Positions 27,036 through 39,674 of a stretch of 64,000 nucleotides of DNA are shown here, in pieces; position 1 is the stretch's first letter; each line of letters begins with the position of its first letter. The stretch is from Monocercomonoides exilis (lineage: Eukaryota > Preaxostyla > Oxymonadida > Polymastigidae), in assembly GCA_001643675.2 (NCBI GenBank), contig LSRY02000070.1:62001-126000 (forward strand), given 5' to 3'. Below the pieces are notes generated by a model. The model was not told where the DNA came from and did not search any database. It worked only from the letters and a program-made list of their open reading frames with translations. Both the position numbers and the translations under genes were made by a program.

Positions 27036-28558
27036 TCAAATTATGATAAAACAATCAGAAATATTCAAAGATGAGCCAAGATCAAACACTCTAAACGAAA
27101 AATGCTTTATTTTTTGAATGCTAATGATTGCATCTTCATATCCTTCTTCCTCCAACTTATCAAAAATTTGTCTATTTGTTTTCTTCAGAACTGCTTCGCT
27201 ATTTTCTTCATTCGCCTTTTCTTTCAAGCTTTTTGACAAAGCGCAAATGAATTCCTTCCATTTTTGAACGGATACTCCATTCAATGTTCTTTGTGCCATT
27301 TCCTCCAAAAAAAGGTCAACGACCCCGCTTTTCAGTAAACTGCCATTTTGTATCGCTTTGTTTTTTGTAATTTCTGCAAATAAATTTATGCATTGTTCGC
27401 TTATTTCACTGTGATTATCTCTTGATGCTCGAAACAGATCAACAATGCGGCTGATAAGCTCAACATACTCTTCATTCCACAAATGACATGAGTAGAAGTA
27501 ATAACCAATTGGGCCGAACCACCTCGAAATAATATCCATTGCTTTCCTTTCTGTTTCCCCCATCTCTTCTTCTTTCTTCTTCCAATCCACGCCCTTTGAC
27601 AACTCTTCCACTTCTCTTCTTGCTTCTCTTTCAAAATGCAGCTCATTCACAATTGTATCTTCCAAACTACTTTCTTGTAAAAGCCTATCCATTAAAAACT
27701 TCCAAGCAGATTGATAAGCCAGCCGCGTTAGGTTGTGATGTTCCTGGTGATATTTGATGATTTCTGTGATCTCCTTCAAATAAAGTTCTTTTTCGATTTG
27801 CTAATAATAAATAAATTAATTAATAAATTAATAAATTAATAAATATTACAAATTTTCCGATCAAAAATAATAAAGAAGTGCTCATACGTAATATCTGCTT
27901 ATACAACTAAAAGCAAAAAGTGCCATTTCCACTTCTTTTTGAGTCTCCTCATCTTTCTCTTTCTTCAAAGCAACATTCAGAAGACAAGGCACACAGATTC
28001 CATACAATTCTTTTGGAAGCGTTAAAAAAAGATGGCTAATTAGAAAAATGCATTCGCAAAGATCAGCCATAAGCTTTTCATCTTTTCCTTCTTTTTTCTC
28101 ATTTTCATCAATGATCATCTTCTTAAATCTTTTGTTCAATGAAGATCTTTCAAAGAATAGAGTCATAATTTTTTTCAACGCTTTGCAATAACCCATGTGC
28201 TTTAACAACAAGATTGCATTTCCCATCGTCAGTTTCTTTTCTTCAATCATTTTGAGTATTCTATTGAACAGTTCTTTTATGATAACTGAAATTAATTCTT
28301 TTTCATCCATTTCTTCCATCAATCCATTCATTTCTTCGATTTTCTGTTTCTGCTCTTCCTCATTGCAATCTTCAAGCTCAGAAAACAATTCTAAAAAAAA
28401 TAAAAATAAAAATAAAATCGCAACTATCAAGAATTCAAATGCAACAATGAGCACAAACCATTAAACATTTTGATTCTACTCGTTGTCTGCATTTTTGAAA
28501 ATGCATTGTTTAAAGAAAACAATGAATATTCGTCATTTGTATTGAATTTGCACATCAT
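27036..28558 (-). CDS. Family protein B (paralogue of A, C and D)
   Basis: Exons 28558-28459, 28390-27888 and 27800-27036; introns of 68 bp (gtttgtgc, phase 1) and 87 bp (gtatgagc, phase 0; the second holds TTAATAAA-type repeats). The product is 455 residues, ending at TGA. I chose the first ATG of a pair (MMCKFN) because it aligns with the ATG of gene D, whose upstream sequence also matches. Landmarks: NELFSELEDC at the first junction, LKHMGYC in exon 2 and YHQEHHNLTRLAYQSAW in exon 3. It is a soluble, charged helical protein of unknown function. Next to gene A in the same orientation, it shares a nearly identical exon-3 block of about 200 bp with A while other parts are clearly diverged. 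Confidence 0.87.
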
Positions 28559-31500
28559 TGGAAAGAAGAAATTGGGGCAAAATATAAACTCAAAGCAACC
28601 ATGAATATATAAGTTATTATACCATTCTATGTTGTTGGTATTATTTGGCAAGGCGTTTCTAAGAAAGAAAGAAAAAACGATAAACCTTTTTCGGGTTTGT
28701 TGTTATGGATGTTCAGATCAATTGTTTGAAAGAACAAAAATATTCCATGCATAAATGAGAGTTCGATGAGCGAAAATTTTCTACTGAACAAAATATATTA
28801 TTGTGTGTGGCTGCGGAAGGTAATGATGGAGATGCATTGATTTTGGAATGCTTTCATTATAATTTAAAAATTGGTTGACCAAGGAAATACAACAATTTTA
28901 TTTTTGGACAAAAATATCTGTATGTATGTACTTTTAATTGTTCTATTGATTGTGAGGATTTTTCTATCTGTAACCTTTCCAAAGTCCAGGAATTCTGCTT
29001 ATTGTTAAAATGGCCAATCTCCTCTTTCAAGAGCATTACGACCGGAATGAAGCTGATCATTGCATATCAATTAGCAAATAGATGAAGTTATGCAAGTGCC
29101 ATTCTTTTCATTGTTTTTATTTGGAACGAGTGATGAAACCAAATTCGAAAGTTAAACATTTGGATGAAGATGAAAAGGATGGAATTCTGTGGGAAATAGA
29201 ATTGGAAAAAATTTGCTTAGAATCTCGGAAAATAAGATCGGGGAACAATTTTGGTTATTTTTGGCAAGACAAGAGAGACATTTTCTGCCAATGATGATAG
29301 ACTCATTCCAAACCAATAAAACTCGATATTGGCCGCATAAACGAGAGTGAGACAACCATTTCTGCTTTTGGAAAAAATTCACCTGTTCTTGGTGGAATTT
29401 TTTTTTTGAAAGTGAAGCATTGTTTTTCATGAAACAAATAGAATGAAAACGAGGAAGATCAACAGCTCCTGATTCAGTCCATGCACTTGTTCTTCGAAAA
29501 TTACAAAACAAACAATGTGGACTTCAACTATTTTCCGTCTCATGCTTTTGCTCCATTTGCAAAAAGGGTTGATAGAAAACATGCCGCTTTGTCTTTATTG
29601 TTTCGGCTTTTTTGCAATCATAAGGCAATATTTAATGGAATAATTCTTCTGTGCTTTCATCATCATCTTCTTCTTCTTCATCTTTTGATTTCGCGCCTGC
29701 TTTATTTGTTAATGTAACATAAATCTCGATCTCTTGTGGGCTATTTGAAGCAGAGGACCGATTCCAGCCATTGATAACTGCGAGTGAAGGATTTGCATTT
29801 TCAGCTTTTTCGTCATCTGCCTCTGAAATAATCGAACCGTTTCATTCGATCCGTTTCAAATAATTTCCAAACCATCATGTTATTCGCAAGATTCAGTTGT
29901 TGATATCTTGTTCTTCAGCCACATCACCTTTGATGACGTTTTCTCTTTCAAGACAAAAAACATTCCTCATCTTCTTCACATTCAAAAAAATCCAACTTTC
30001 CTCAATTGTTTCGTCATTGTCACCAAATATTTTCATATTAAGCACAATTTCTATCTTTTCTTCAATTTCCTCATTCTCTCCCATTTCACTTTGCTTCATT
30101 GCGCTTGCTGCTTCGGCTGCCAATGTATTGTTCTGAGAAAGAGTCGGCGAGACTTTATTCATCTGGCGAAAGGGATAATGGCAATGTGCATACACCAAAG
30201 TGGAGAGGATATCATCAACAGATCAAACAGATTGAAGAACAATTGAAGTGCATTCACAGCATCTGCAGCTCAGACTGGAAAAGAACGTTCTCCACCACCA
30301 ACTCGATGTTCATGTTTCTCTGTTTCTTTCGCTCATGAAGAAAGCATCGAAAGAGAAAAGTTCGATGAAAGGATATCATTTCATGACAATTCAACATGTT
30401 ATGTGAAGCACTTAATGGCACTTTGTTGTGAAATCCCCAAAATTCAGAAGTTTCTCTCGATGGGGAAGAATGAAGAGCACGAGATGAGCAGTTGGCTTGG
30501 TCAAAGCATTCTGTGAATGGTTTTGAAGTCTTGTGACATGGCCACATTTCAGTGCTCAAGAAGGGTTTATGGCAGAAGGAAAGGATGAGGAACTCCCATT
30601 TTCTGATGATAGAATATCACTTTTCTGTTATTTTCAGCATGAAATGAATGAGGAAGGAGAAGAGAATCATGGAGTTTATGGAGAAGCAAGTGGTGCAGAG
30701 GAATGAGAATAGGGAGAAGAAGGAGGATGGGAACGTTATCGTTGGCTCAGCTATTCATTTGAATATATGGAAATTCTCAAAACATTGCAGCAGCCAAATT
30801 AATGGAGTATTTCCTCTTCTGCATCTTCTTCTTATGCTTTCAATCATCGATTGATTTCTGCTCCATTCATATTCATCTGAGAGGCAAATCTTTTTCCTTT
30901 CTTCTGCTTTGAATGACCTCATAAAGAATTCTATTTGGAGGGTCTGCCAATTCATATTGGAATATCTTCAATGTTCTCTTTGTTTTTCATTGAGAAAGCT
31001 TCATTGGATTGCCTCACAACCTGCGTTTGGCAAAGTTCACTTACCATTTACGCGACGAATCAGTTAAAGCGGAAACTTCTTTGTATATTTCCCACACCGT
31101 TTCCACTGTGTTTTTCCAGACTTTGATTGAGCTTGAAAAAGGTTTTCTGAGTTTTGAATTTTTTCATCGAAGATTTTTTGTCATTCGCTTTTTCAGTTTT
31201 TGAACATTTTCTTTCTGGTTTGTGAAGTGACACTTTCATCTTCTTCTCAAAATTGGCATATACGTTTTTATTGGAAGAAGCAAAACTTTATCTAGTCTTT
31301 TGCTTCTTTCTTCTCTTCGAATTCTGAAATAGAAAAAGGAGATTCAGCTCCTCTTTTTCTTTTTTTTCCTTTCTTTTGTTAGAATTCCTATTTTTTCATG
31401 TGCATTTGTTTTAACGATTGTCGTCGACGAATTGTTTTGGAAGTTTGATTGCAACAACGCGCTCTTGAAATGTTTTTTTTTCAAAGCAATTGAAACACTT

Positions 31501-31846
31501 GCTTTTAATAATAATCATTTTTCTTAAATTCAGTTTATTCACAATAAAAAAACATATCTATTTTTTTTAATAATCTTTTTTATTAAAAATGAACATTGAA
31601 TAGAACACGATAATATGCAAAATTTCTCCTTCAAATGAAGAGATCTTTTTTTTTTTTGAATGATCATAAATACCAAAATGAGTTAGTTAGCCGAAAGAAA
31701 AACATCTATAGGTGTGGCAACTTAGCATTATTCAAATCGCAATTTTATGATTTCAATTTTATTTTTTGCGATAGCTGTTTTTTCAATTTCAATTCTGCGG
31801 AAGGTTACTTCATTTGCAATTTGAATGGAAAAAAATATTATTCAAA
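28559..31846. other. Spacer between family genes B and C; no supported gene
   Basis: About 3.3 kb with no convincing gene. The part next to gene B (28559-28860) resembles the upstream flank of gene D, so the duplication reached beyond the coding region. From 29000 to 31300 there are short open frames on both strands with moderate GC, but none has a domain, conserved motif or consistent splice structure. Decayed coding sequence is possible. Confidence 0.6.
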
Positions 31847-33301
31847 ATGGAAGCGACTGATGTGAGGAATGCAATTGAAAAATTGAGAGTGTTGTTTCCT
31901 ATTGCATATGAAATGTTAAGTTTGCAAGAATTTTTTTTTAGGAAATATTTTGTATTTTTTTTTCAAATCTTTGAAGAATTACTTTCTGAGCTGGAACGTT
32001 GCTCAGAAATTGAGCTAAATCAGAATATCGAAAAAATGAATAAAGTGGTTGATGAAATGGATGAAAAAGAATTGCAATCCGTGTTTATCATTGAGTTGTT
32101 CAAAAAAATCGATGAAATGATGGATGAACAGAAAATATCATTGGACATTATTCTGACAATTCTGAAGCGTTTTGGATTTAACACTGCGATTAAAAACATA
32201 CTACACCCTTGTTATAAGAGTTCTTTGCTGGGAAGGAAAATTGAGAAGATGATTATTGATGAATATGAGAAAAAAGATGGAAGAAATGAAAAACTAATTG
32301 TTGATCTTTGCGAATGTCATCAAGCTTTGTCGGGCAAATATTCCAACATCTCAAAAGAACTAAGTTCGATCTGTGTGCCATGTCTTCTGAAAGTTGCGTT
32401 GAAGAAAGAGGAAGATGAGAAAACACAAAAAGAAGTGGAGATGGCTTTATTGGCATTGAGTTGCATTGATGAACGTTATGTGTGAGCATTTCTATTTCAT
32501 TTTTGATGTTTTTTATTTCCTCTTTTTTATTAGAAAATCGATGAAGAATTGTATTTGGATGAGATAACAGAAATTATTAAATATCACCAGGAACATCACA
32601 ATCTGACTCAACTTGCTTATCAGTCTGCTTGGCAGTTTTTGATTAACCGATGTATAGATGAAATAGAACCGAAAAATGGGCTTGTGTATGATTTGAATTT
32701 TGTGAAAGAAGTCACAATAGAACTGGAAGAGCTGACAATACGTTTAACTTTGAAGATAAAAGAAGAGGGAGAGGGAGGGAAGGAAGTTTATGAAGCGATG
32801 ATTATTAGGAGATGGCTTCTTTTGCTGAAAGTGTCTTTAAGAGAACTCATGTTATGGAAGGAGAAATGCTATGAACTTGTGGGCAGCGTTATGAGGGCAT
32901 TACATGCGACTAAGAATTATTTCAGTGATTCGAGCTATGAAACTGTTTGCCTTTTAGAAAGCATGGCGAAAAACAAAGGAATTCCGCTTGATGCTCTGTA
33001 TAAGGAAAAGGCAATTGATGTTATTTTGGAGGAGATTCTACAAACAAGATTGAAAATTCGCATATTTCATGAATGTTTTGCGTTTTTCAAGTTTCTAACT
33101 GGAAGATTGAATGAAAAGATGAAAGAAGAAAATGGGAAGGCAAAGCAAAAAGAGCTGAAAAGAAAGATTTTTGACAAGCTGGAAGAAGAAGGATACGAAG
33201 ATTTAATTACAAGTTTCCATGAAGTGTTGCGTCATTGTTCAAAAAGTTATAGATATTCACTTATGTTTACGAATTCCTCTGATTATTTTGTGCGTATGTG
33301 A
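31847..33301 (+). CDS. Family protein C (paralogue of A, B and D)
   Basis: Exons 31847-31919, 31977-32479 and 32534-33301; introns of 57 bp (gtttgcaa...tttgaag, phase 1) and 54 bp (gtgtgagc...attag, phase 0). The product is 447 residues, ending at TGA. The first intron is inferred from the paralogues: its acceptor precedes AATTACTTTCTGAGCTG, matching AATTGTTTTCTGAGCTT in genes B and D. Reading through without splicing also stays open, adding FFFRKYFVFFFQ, which the paralogues lack. Landmarks: LLSELERC at the junction and YHQEHHNLTQLAYQSAW in exon 3. Its second intron is almost identical to that of gene A although nearby coding parts differ. It is the only family member here on the plus strand. 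Function unknown. Confidence 0.85.
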
Positions 33302-34908
33302 AGCAGTTGCTATTTTCAGGTCAATTCTTTATTGAATTATTTTAGATTATCATTTGGCATAAAGAAGAAAAGGAAGAAAAATTAAAAGAGAAGACAGACA
33401 TCCGCAAATAATCGATGAAGAATTCGATTCTTCCTCTTAATTCAGATCATTGAGCAAGCATATCATGACCATCTCATTCATCTCATTCATCCCATTCATC
33501 TCATTCAATTCATTCATCATCAACACAAAGAAAACATTGAGAATTTCAATCAGAATGTTTTCTTCTTCACTTTTTTGGTTTGAAAATTTCAAAAAGTCTT
33601 TGGTATTTATTTGATTTTTTTTCTTCTTCTTCATTGCTTCTTGCCACTTTTTCATCTCATTTGAGCAATGCAACAGAATTGTTATTGAAGACTTCTTTTT
33701 TTTAACTCATTTGCACAAATCTCAAAAATATTCGTCTCTTTCACTGCTTTTTTCTTTCACTTCTCAAGTTCAATGAAATTTTAGAGAAAGATGTTGAAAC
33801 TGTGAGAAAGAACACAAACAACAATATAGAGGAGAAAAGAATAATGGAGATGAAGATTAAGAGATTATATCTTGAAAAGAGAAGTGAACATAATTTTATA
33901 AACATCGAAAAAAGTATTGTTTGGATTTATTGAGTGAAAAATCAAGAAATGATAACAATTTTAGAAAACAATCTTCCTTTTTTTATATTTTATGCATTTT
34001 TGTTATTTTTTTGAATAAATGGAAAAAACATGAATACAGTGACTCTTCAAATAAACAATTAATATCTTTTCCAAATGAGATGTGAGAAAAACAAAAAATT
34101 TAAACATATGTGTGATTTTTTATGGGATCATTAAATTCGACTCTTCAAATGTGATAGATTGAATTTGAGAAAAAAACACTTTATTTTTTAAAAATAATTT
34201 ATTATAATAATAAATGTGTATTTTTCTTTGAAAAGCGACATGATTTAAATTTTATTCCTTAAAAAATGATCATAAGTTGTCGATCATAATGTTCCCCTCA
34301 TTTATTTTTGTGAATTCCACATTTGTATTTAATTCACATATCCTCGAATATGAAGTTTCAATAAGATCGATATTACATAAACTATCAACTAACTTTTCAT
34401 TTTTGATTTAAAAAATTATCTATTAGTTGTTATTTGTGTCAAACTATTATTTTCATAAATATTGACCTTTTTTGTTTCTTTAATTTGAATTGACATTTGG
34501 TTTTTTTGAACTTTCATAAACATTTCAATATTTCAATGAGTTGATAAAACGAAAAAGTTAAAGGTCGTATATATTGTATTATTTATTGAAAGTTAATGAT
34601 AACTAAAATTCAAACGTTTTAATACTCATGGATGAAAAACTATATTCAAGAATTTGAACAAATTAATTGATCACATATGTTTTAATAAAATTTTAATATT
34701 ATCTGCAATTAAAACATCAAAAGGCTTGAAATCAAAAACTCAAAATGATATTTATTATTTACTGAATCAAAACATGAATCACGTTTTTTGTCGATGTGAT
34801 TTTCTCTTTCGAATTTTTTTCTCATCTTTTTCTTTTTCCTTTCATTCATTGTAAGAAGAAATAAATATCTGCAAGTTCTCATCGTTAGAAAACGGGAAAA
34901 TTGGCGGA
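33302..34908. other. AT-rich spacer, nothing recognised
   Basis: The 1.6 kb after gene C has long A/T runs and a short CATTCATCTCATT-type repeat (about 33473-33520). I see no gene, RNA or structured element. Confidence 0.7.
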
Positions 34909-37600
34909 TGATTAACATTTCTGATCCTTATGTAAATGAAGTGTTCCTGTTATTGGAAGATCTACCGATAGACGTTTTGGGGTATCTGAAAAATCTTCCA
35001 GAGGTTGGTCCTTCACTGAAGTCTTCGCATCACTCTGCGCCTTTATAATTTTCTCTATCCTCTTTTTCTTCTTCAACTGGAGCATAACTCTATTTTGGCT
35101 CTTCAATCTAGATGTTGAGAAGAAAAGAGAAGAATATAACAGGGGAAATAAATGATCCGTATCTTCATCAGTGCCTTCGATTTTCCCATCGGATGCCTCG
35201 GCGGTGGTGGCGTCATGGATGTCGGCAGCAGCTATGAATGAAATCGAGATTCGACTGCGGATTTTGGTGCCTGAGGCGGCTTGGGTGTATGCACGGCACA
35301 AGCAGATGTTGCTGCAGAAGCTGTCTGGTTATGTTGAAGCGCGGTGGGCGGTGCTGTTTGGGGGCATTGTGCGCACCTTTGATGTGGTGCTTTCGGTGAT
35401 GTTTTCTATTACGCTGGTTGCTCCGCTTCCGTCAATTGATGAATCGCTGTTGATGAAGTCTGGAAGCAAGAACATCTTTGTTGTGGAAGTGTGAATGTGT
35501 TCCCATCGATCTTCAAATCTGTTGAGCCCGTCGCTGCTTTTGTCTGCGCCAGCGTGGCTGATGTCGCGATCACAGCTGTCGAGGAGAGTTGTGGTGATGA
35601 ATAAGGTGTAAGAGGAAGTGATGCGGAGAGTGTTTGCAGTGTGAAAAGCGCTGGAAAAGTTGGGGAGATGGTGGTGGAGGCGGAAAGGTTGAAGATGGAG
35701 TATGTCAATCAGGTGATAAAAGCGATTAAGCTGGTTGTTCTAGAGGAGTGAGAAGAAGCAATAGAAGCAGAAGAAGGGGAAGAAGAAGGATAAGAGTGAG
35801 GAGGAGGAAAAGAAGAAAAGTAAAAAAAAAACATTAAGTGGTGAAACAGGAGACGGATAAGAAGATTACGGAGTTCAACATGAAGACGAAATATATTTGA
35901 AATGACAAGCGGCTATTGAAGCTGACAAATGGCTAATGGAGGAGAACAGGAGAATGGCAATCTCATCCAGATGAGTGATTGGAAGATTCTTCAGCTGAGC
36001 GAGAAGTGCAATGAAGAGGTGAAGGAGCTGCAGGTCAGTCTGTTGCGATTTTGAGAAGGTTGAACTGAGTGTTGTGGGGTTTTTTAATGAAAAGAAACGC
36101 ATGATGCAACAGGGCGAGGTTGTGAGTGTGGATGGCAAGTGGAAGCTTGTGGGTTGGAGGTAACACTTTTCATATCTTCTTCGTTGGTTTCTCTGTGTAA
36201 GAAGTGAAGGTTCTGTTTTTCATTTCGTTAATTCTTCAGTCGCATCTATGTGAAAAATTCCAGGAGATGTTTTCAACGAGTATAGAAGATTGCAGAGCTG
36301 TGATGTTCGACACAAACCCGAGCTGGAAGTGTGTTGATATGAAAGCGGGAAGCAGAGTGGGTGTTGTGGGAGAAGCAAGCAGGGGTGGAGCAGAAAACGT
36401 TGGCGATGGTGATGGAGGATGAGTTGATACAACTGTGAAGCAGAAGATGAACCAGATAAAGAATGAAACGAAGATTCTGAAAAAGCTGCTGAAAATGCAC
36501 GCACAGACAACAAGAAAGCAGAAGGCGCTGTTCAAGGAGGTGATTGAGAATCAGAAGAAAAGTGAAGCTGTGCAGAAGGCGATGATTCACCGGGTTTAGC
36601 TGAACCTGAAGGATTTTGCGGAGGAACGGATGTTTGGAAAGTTTGTTCATGAATTGTTCACTAAAAATGAACTGTTGTTCTTCTTGTTCTTTGATATCGT
36701 GCTTGAAGGGTGTTCTGTTGCAGCAGCCGATGGAAGAGAGCGAAAACTTCCTGATAGAATCGTTCCGAATGTTCCGGAAGTGCTCCAATACGTTGCTTAA
36801 AGGGATTTCTGAGAAGAAGAACAGATATTTTTTGTGAGTTTGAGAGGATGACGTTGGAGAAGTGAGAGGCAGACGCATCTGTGTTTCTGCGGCTTCTGCC
36901 AAACTACTTCCGCGCAAAGGCGGCGAAGCTGAAGGAGGAGATGAAGGTGCTGCATGATGACAAATGTTCTGAAAATGCATGGACTTCTTCATTTTTACCA
37001 TCAGTGGCAGCTTTCAGAGGAATTGTGTTTGGAGAACAGGAGTCTCTTCTGTGTGTGCTATTCGCAGACTCCAAAGTCGCTGTCGCTGCGGATCTTCCGG
37101 GATGCGTGCAGGCTGTCAGGCTGCTGTCTATCATCGTTTGCGCCTGTGCTGGAGGCGTGCCAGCCTAACATCTTCATCGCGCTATTCCTGCGACAACAAG
37201 ACATGCTTGTTTCAACCGATAGACAAGTGTTTCTATCACCTTTATAGAACAGTGAAGCTGCGGAGACGGTGAAATGGCACCTGGGGCTGCTGAAGTCTGC
37301 GCTGTACGACCGCTGTGGGTGCTTTCGGGGCTGTCTGCAGGGACAGGGCTGAAGCTGTGCGTGAAGGCTGTATAGTCGGAGGTGGGGAAGAAAGAATGTG
37401 GTGAGCTTTGTTCCAAATGGTGTGGCTGCTGGTGAAGTTGGTGGGGATGCAGTGGAGGAGGAATGAGGTGGAAGTGACGAACTGCTTTGGGATGCTGCTG
37501 AGGGACAGACAGTGAGTGGTTTTGCTTCATGCGGGAATGACATGGCAGAGGGATGGAGAAGGGGGCGATTTCTTGCCATGCATCATCAGTATCTGCTTCT
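34909..37600 (+). pseudogene. Decayed gene, unidentified
   Basis: GC content rises to the level of the real genes and long stretches keep coding character, but the frame is broken many times by stops and shifts. Readable plus-strand pieces begin MINISDPYVNEVFLLLEDLP (34909 on), MNEIEIRLRILVPEAAW (about 35236 on), SVEPVAAFVCASVADV (about 35520 on, later hitting TAA), VDTTVKQKMNQIKNETKILK (about 36424 on, then TAG, then LNLKDFAEERMFGK) and FLRLLPNYFRAKAAKLKEE (about 36880 on). The pieces suggest a large protein with helical or coiled segments. I could not match it to a family; a MutS-like lever was considered but the ATPase region is absent. A minus-strand frame overlaps 36273-37001 and is probably its shadow. 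Confidence 0.4.
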
Positions 37601-38328
37601 TCCGCACAACACAACCATGTTCTGAGTTGCAAAGAATTGACAATCAACAACTTGCAGCTGTTCTTTGAATGAGAATTTGATGTTATTGATCCTAATATTT
37701 TTCTGATGACATTTTCGTAGGAGCTGTCATCTCCTTTTCCTTTTTCATCCTCTTCTATCTCCTGTTTCTTGTCGCATTCATTTTCCATCAGAAAACTTCT
37801 GAAAGAAACAAATTTAAGTTAATACTGAGAATACAACTGTCTTCTTTCAACATATTTCTGAACAATACATTTGAAAAGAAGAAGTAGAAAAAGGAGAAGG
37901 CGAAAACGAAGAAGAAGAAGAAGAAGAAGAAGAAGACGACGACGAAGAAGTTGATGATAGAGGAATCTGTTTGTTTTCTTCTTGTTGAATAGGAACAGAA
38001 ACACAGCTGCTTGGATGCTCAAAATGAGGCTGACTCCCAACATTCAATGCATATAAAGCAGAAGATGGTGAAGATGGTGTAGAAGGAGAAGAAGAAGACG
38101 GAGAAGAAACCACATTATTCGTTAAAATGTTGCTTGAAATGGATGTTCCTGAGAATGACACTCGATAAAAAAAGGCTGTTGTCTGTGAGAAAAAAAAATT
38201 GTTAAAAAGGAATTCAAATAATTAGTTTTGCATTGATTCAAAAAATTCTTCAAAAGAACACGCATGCCTTCCCTATCGCAAATGCAGAAAATTGTCCAAT
38301 CACAAATGCTTCCATTCTCCTTTTCCAT
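37174..38328 (-). CDS. Tentative Ser-rich protein, three exons
   Basis: Model: exon 1 38328-38260 (MEKENGSICDWTIFCICD...), 77-bp intron, exon 2 38182-37869 (poly-Ser and Ser/Pro), 70-bp intron (gtattgtt...ttcag), exon 3 from 37798. The phases agree (0, then 2). Exon 3 starts acidic (MENECDKKQEIEEDEKGKG) and stays open to a TGA at 37174, but its last part overlaps the plus-strand decayed gene and looks less coding-like, so the true end may be earlier. No domain recognised. Support is limited to splice signals, phase and a start ATG. Confidence 0.35.
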
Positions 38329-39530
38329 TGTTTCCCTGTGCTCCTTTCTCTATCATCCTTTTTTCCCCATAAATATCCTGCTTTCGATGTTTTCATCCAC
38401 TTTCTTTTTCAAAATAAACCATCTCTTCATTTTTTCTTTCCAAGAGCCGTCCAATTGTTTGCATTCTTCTTTTTTTTCCTCTCATCCAAATGCTTTGAAA
38501 TCAAATTTGTTTTCAGCCACAGTTACAAATGAATACAAAAAATATACAATTTCCATCTGCTAATTGTCTCTTGGCACAGCTTTCTTCTGATGTTCCATTT
38601 GAAAAGCAAAAAATTGATCATTCATAGAATTTTTCAGATTCTTGCACTCTGAGAAAGCTACAGATGAAAGCATCTTCACGGTGAATAGAACAATAAAAAA
38701 TACAAACATCACAATTTTCAAATGCTATTTTGGAAAATGAATTTCCTTTAAAGCTACTTTTTTTAAAATCATCAATTCAATTCCATCGCCACTGTTTCGC
38801 TGTCACTGACCTTTTTGCAGAGAAAAATATTATTTTCTGTCCCGCAGAAAATGTTCATTTTCTCTCCTCCTATCCTGTCCACATGGTTTCATGGAAAAAA
38901 AGATAACTGAACGATCAAATTTGCCATATAATTTTTTTAAACACAATGAAAATTTTCGTTAAATCAATCGACTGCACGTTTTCAAATTCCAAAACAATCT
39001 CACAAGCAATTTTCATACAAATTTTTTAATTAAAAATAATAACCACAAAAAAATTACTCATAAAAGATCAACGATGCAACGATTTTATGATCTCATAAAA
39101 AATCACACATATATGAAAACTTTGTCCAGTATACTTTGAGGTATTAGTTATCTTTGATCATAAAGATGAATATGTGACACATTTTTTGAATTTATGAGAA
39201 AAACAACAATTTGATTATAACTTTTTCTTTCATCATTTCATAACAAGTCTTTTCTAATCATGCAAAAAATCATTGAAAAACAAAAAAAAAAAATTTTTTA
39301 AAATATTAGAAAATTCCAGGTGACATGAAATTCATGGAAAAATCGTTATTATTCATATTGCTGATTTTTTTTGAAATATTGTTTTTTCATTCATCATTTT
39401 CGGTTCAAAAATTTCCCATAAACATTAATTAATGATCACTGAAAAGTGATAATGCTCAATAAAGGCATCTTCTTCACAATAAAGTTGAAACATTTATTTT
39501 TAAAACGGATGTGTGAGAATATGACCATCT

Positions 39531-39643
39531 AAGCTTTTTATGCACAAAGCACATTTGAATAGTTTCACTCACAACTTCACTTATCTTTATCAGATTTCAG
39601 AAAAATAAGTTTTCTATATCAACAAACTGGCATCATAGATATG

Positions 39644-39674
<31 letters not shown>

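Noticed and set aside
35236-35494. MutS-like lever domain in the decayed gene
   Set aside because: A faint resemblance around FDVVLS only; no Walker A or other MutS motif follows.
36273-37001. A 242-residue minus-strand open frame
   Set aside because: Its composition is erratic (His/Leu/Ser rich, no motif) and the plus strand reads as coding-like fragments; probably a shadow of the decayed gene.
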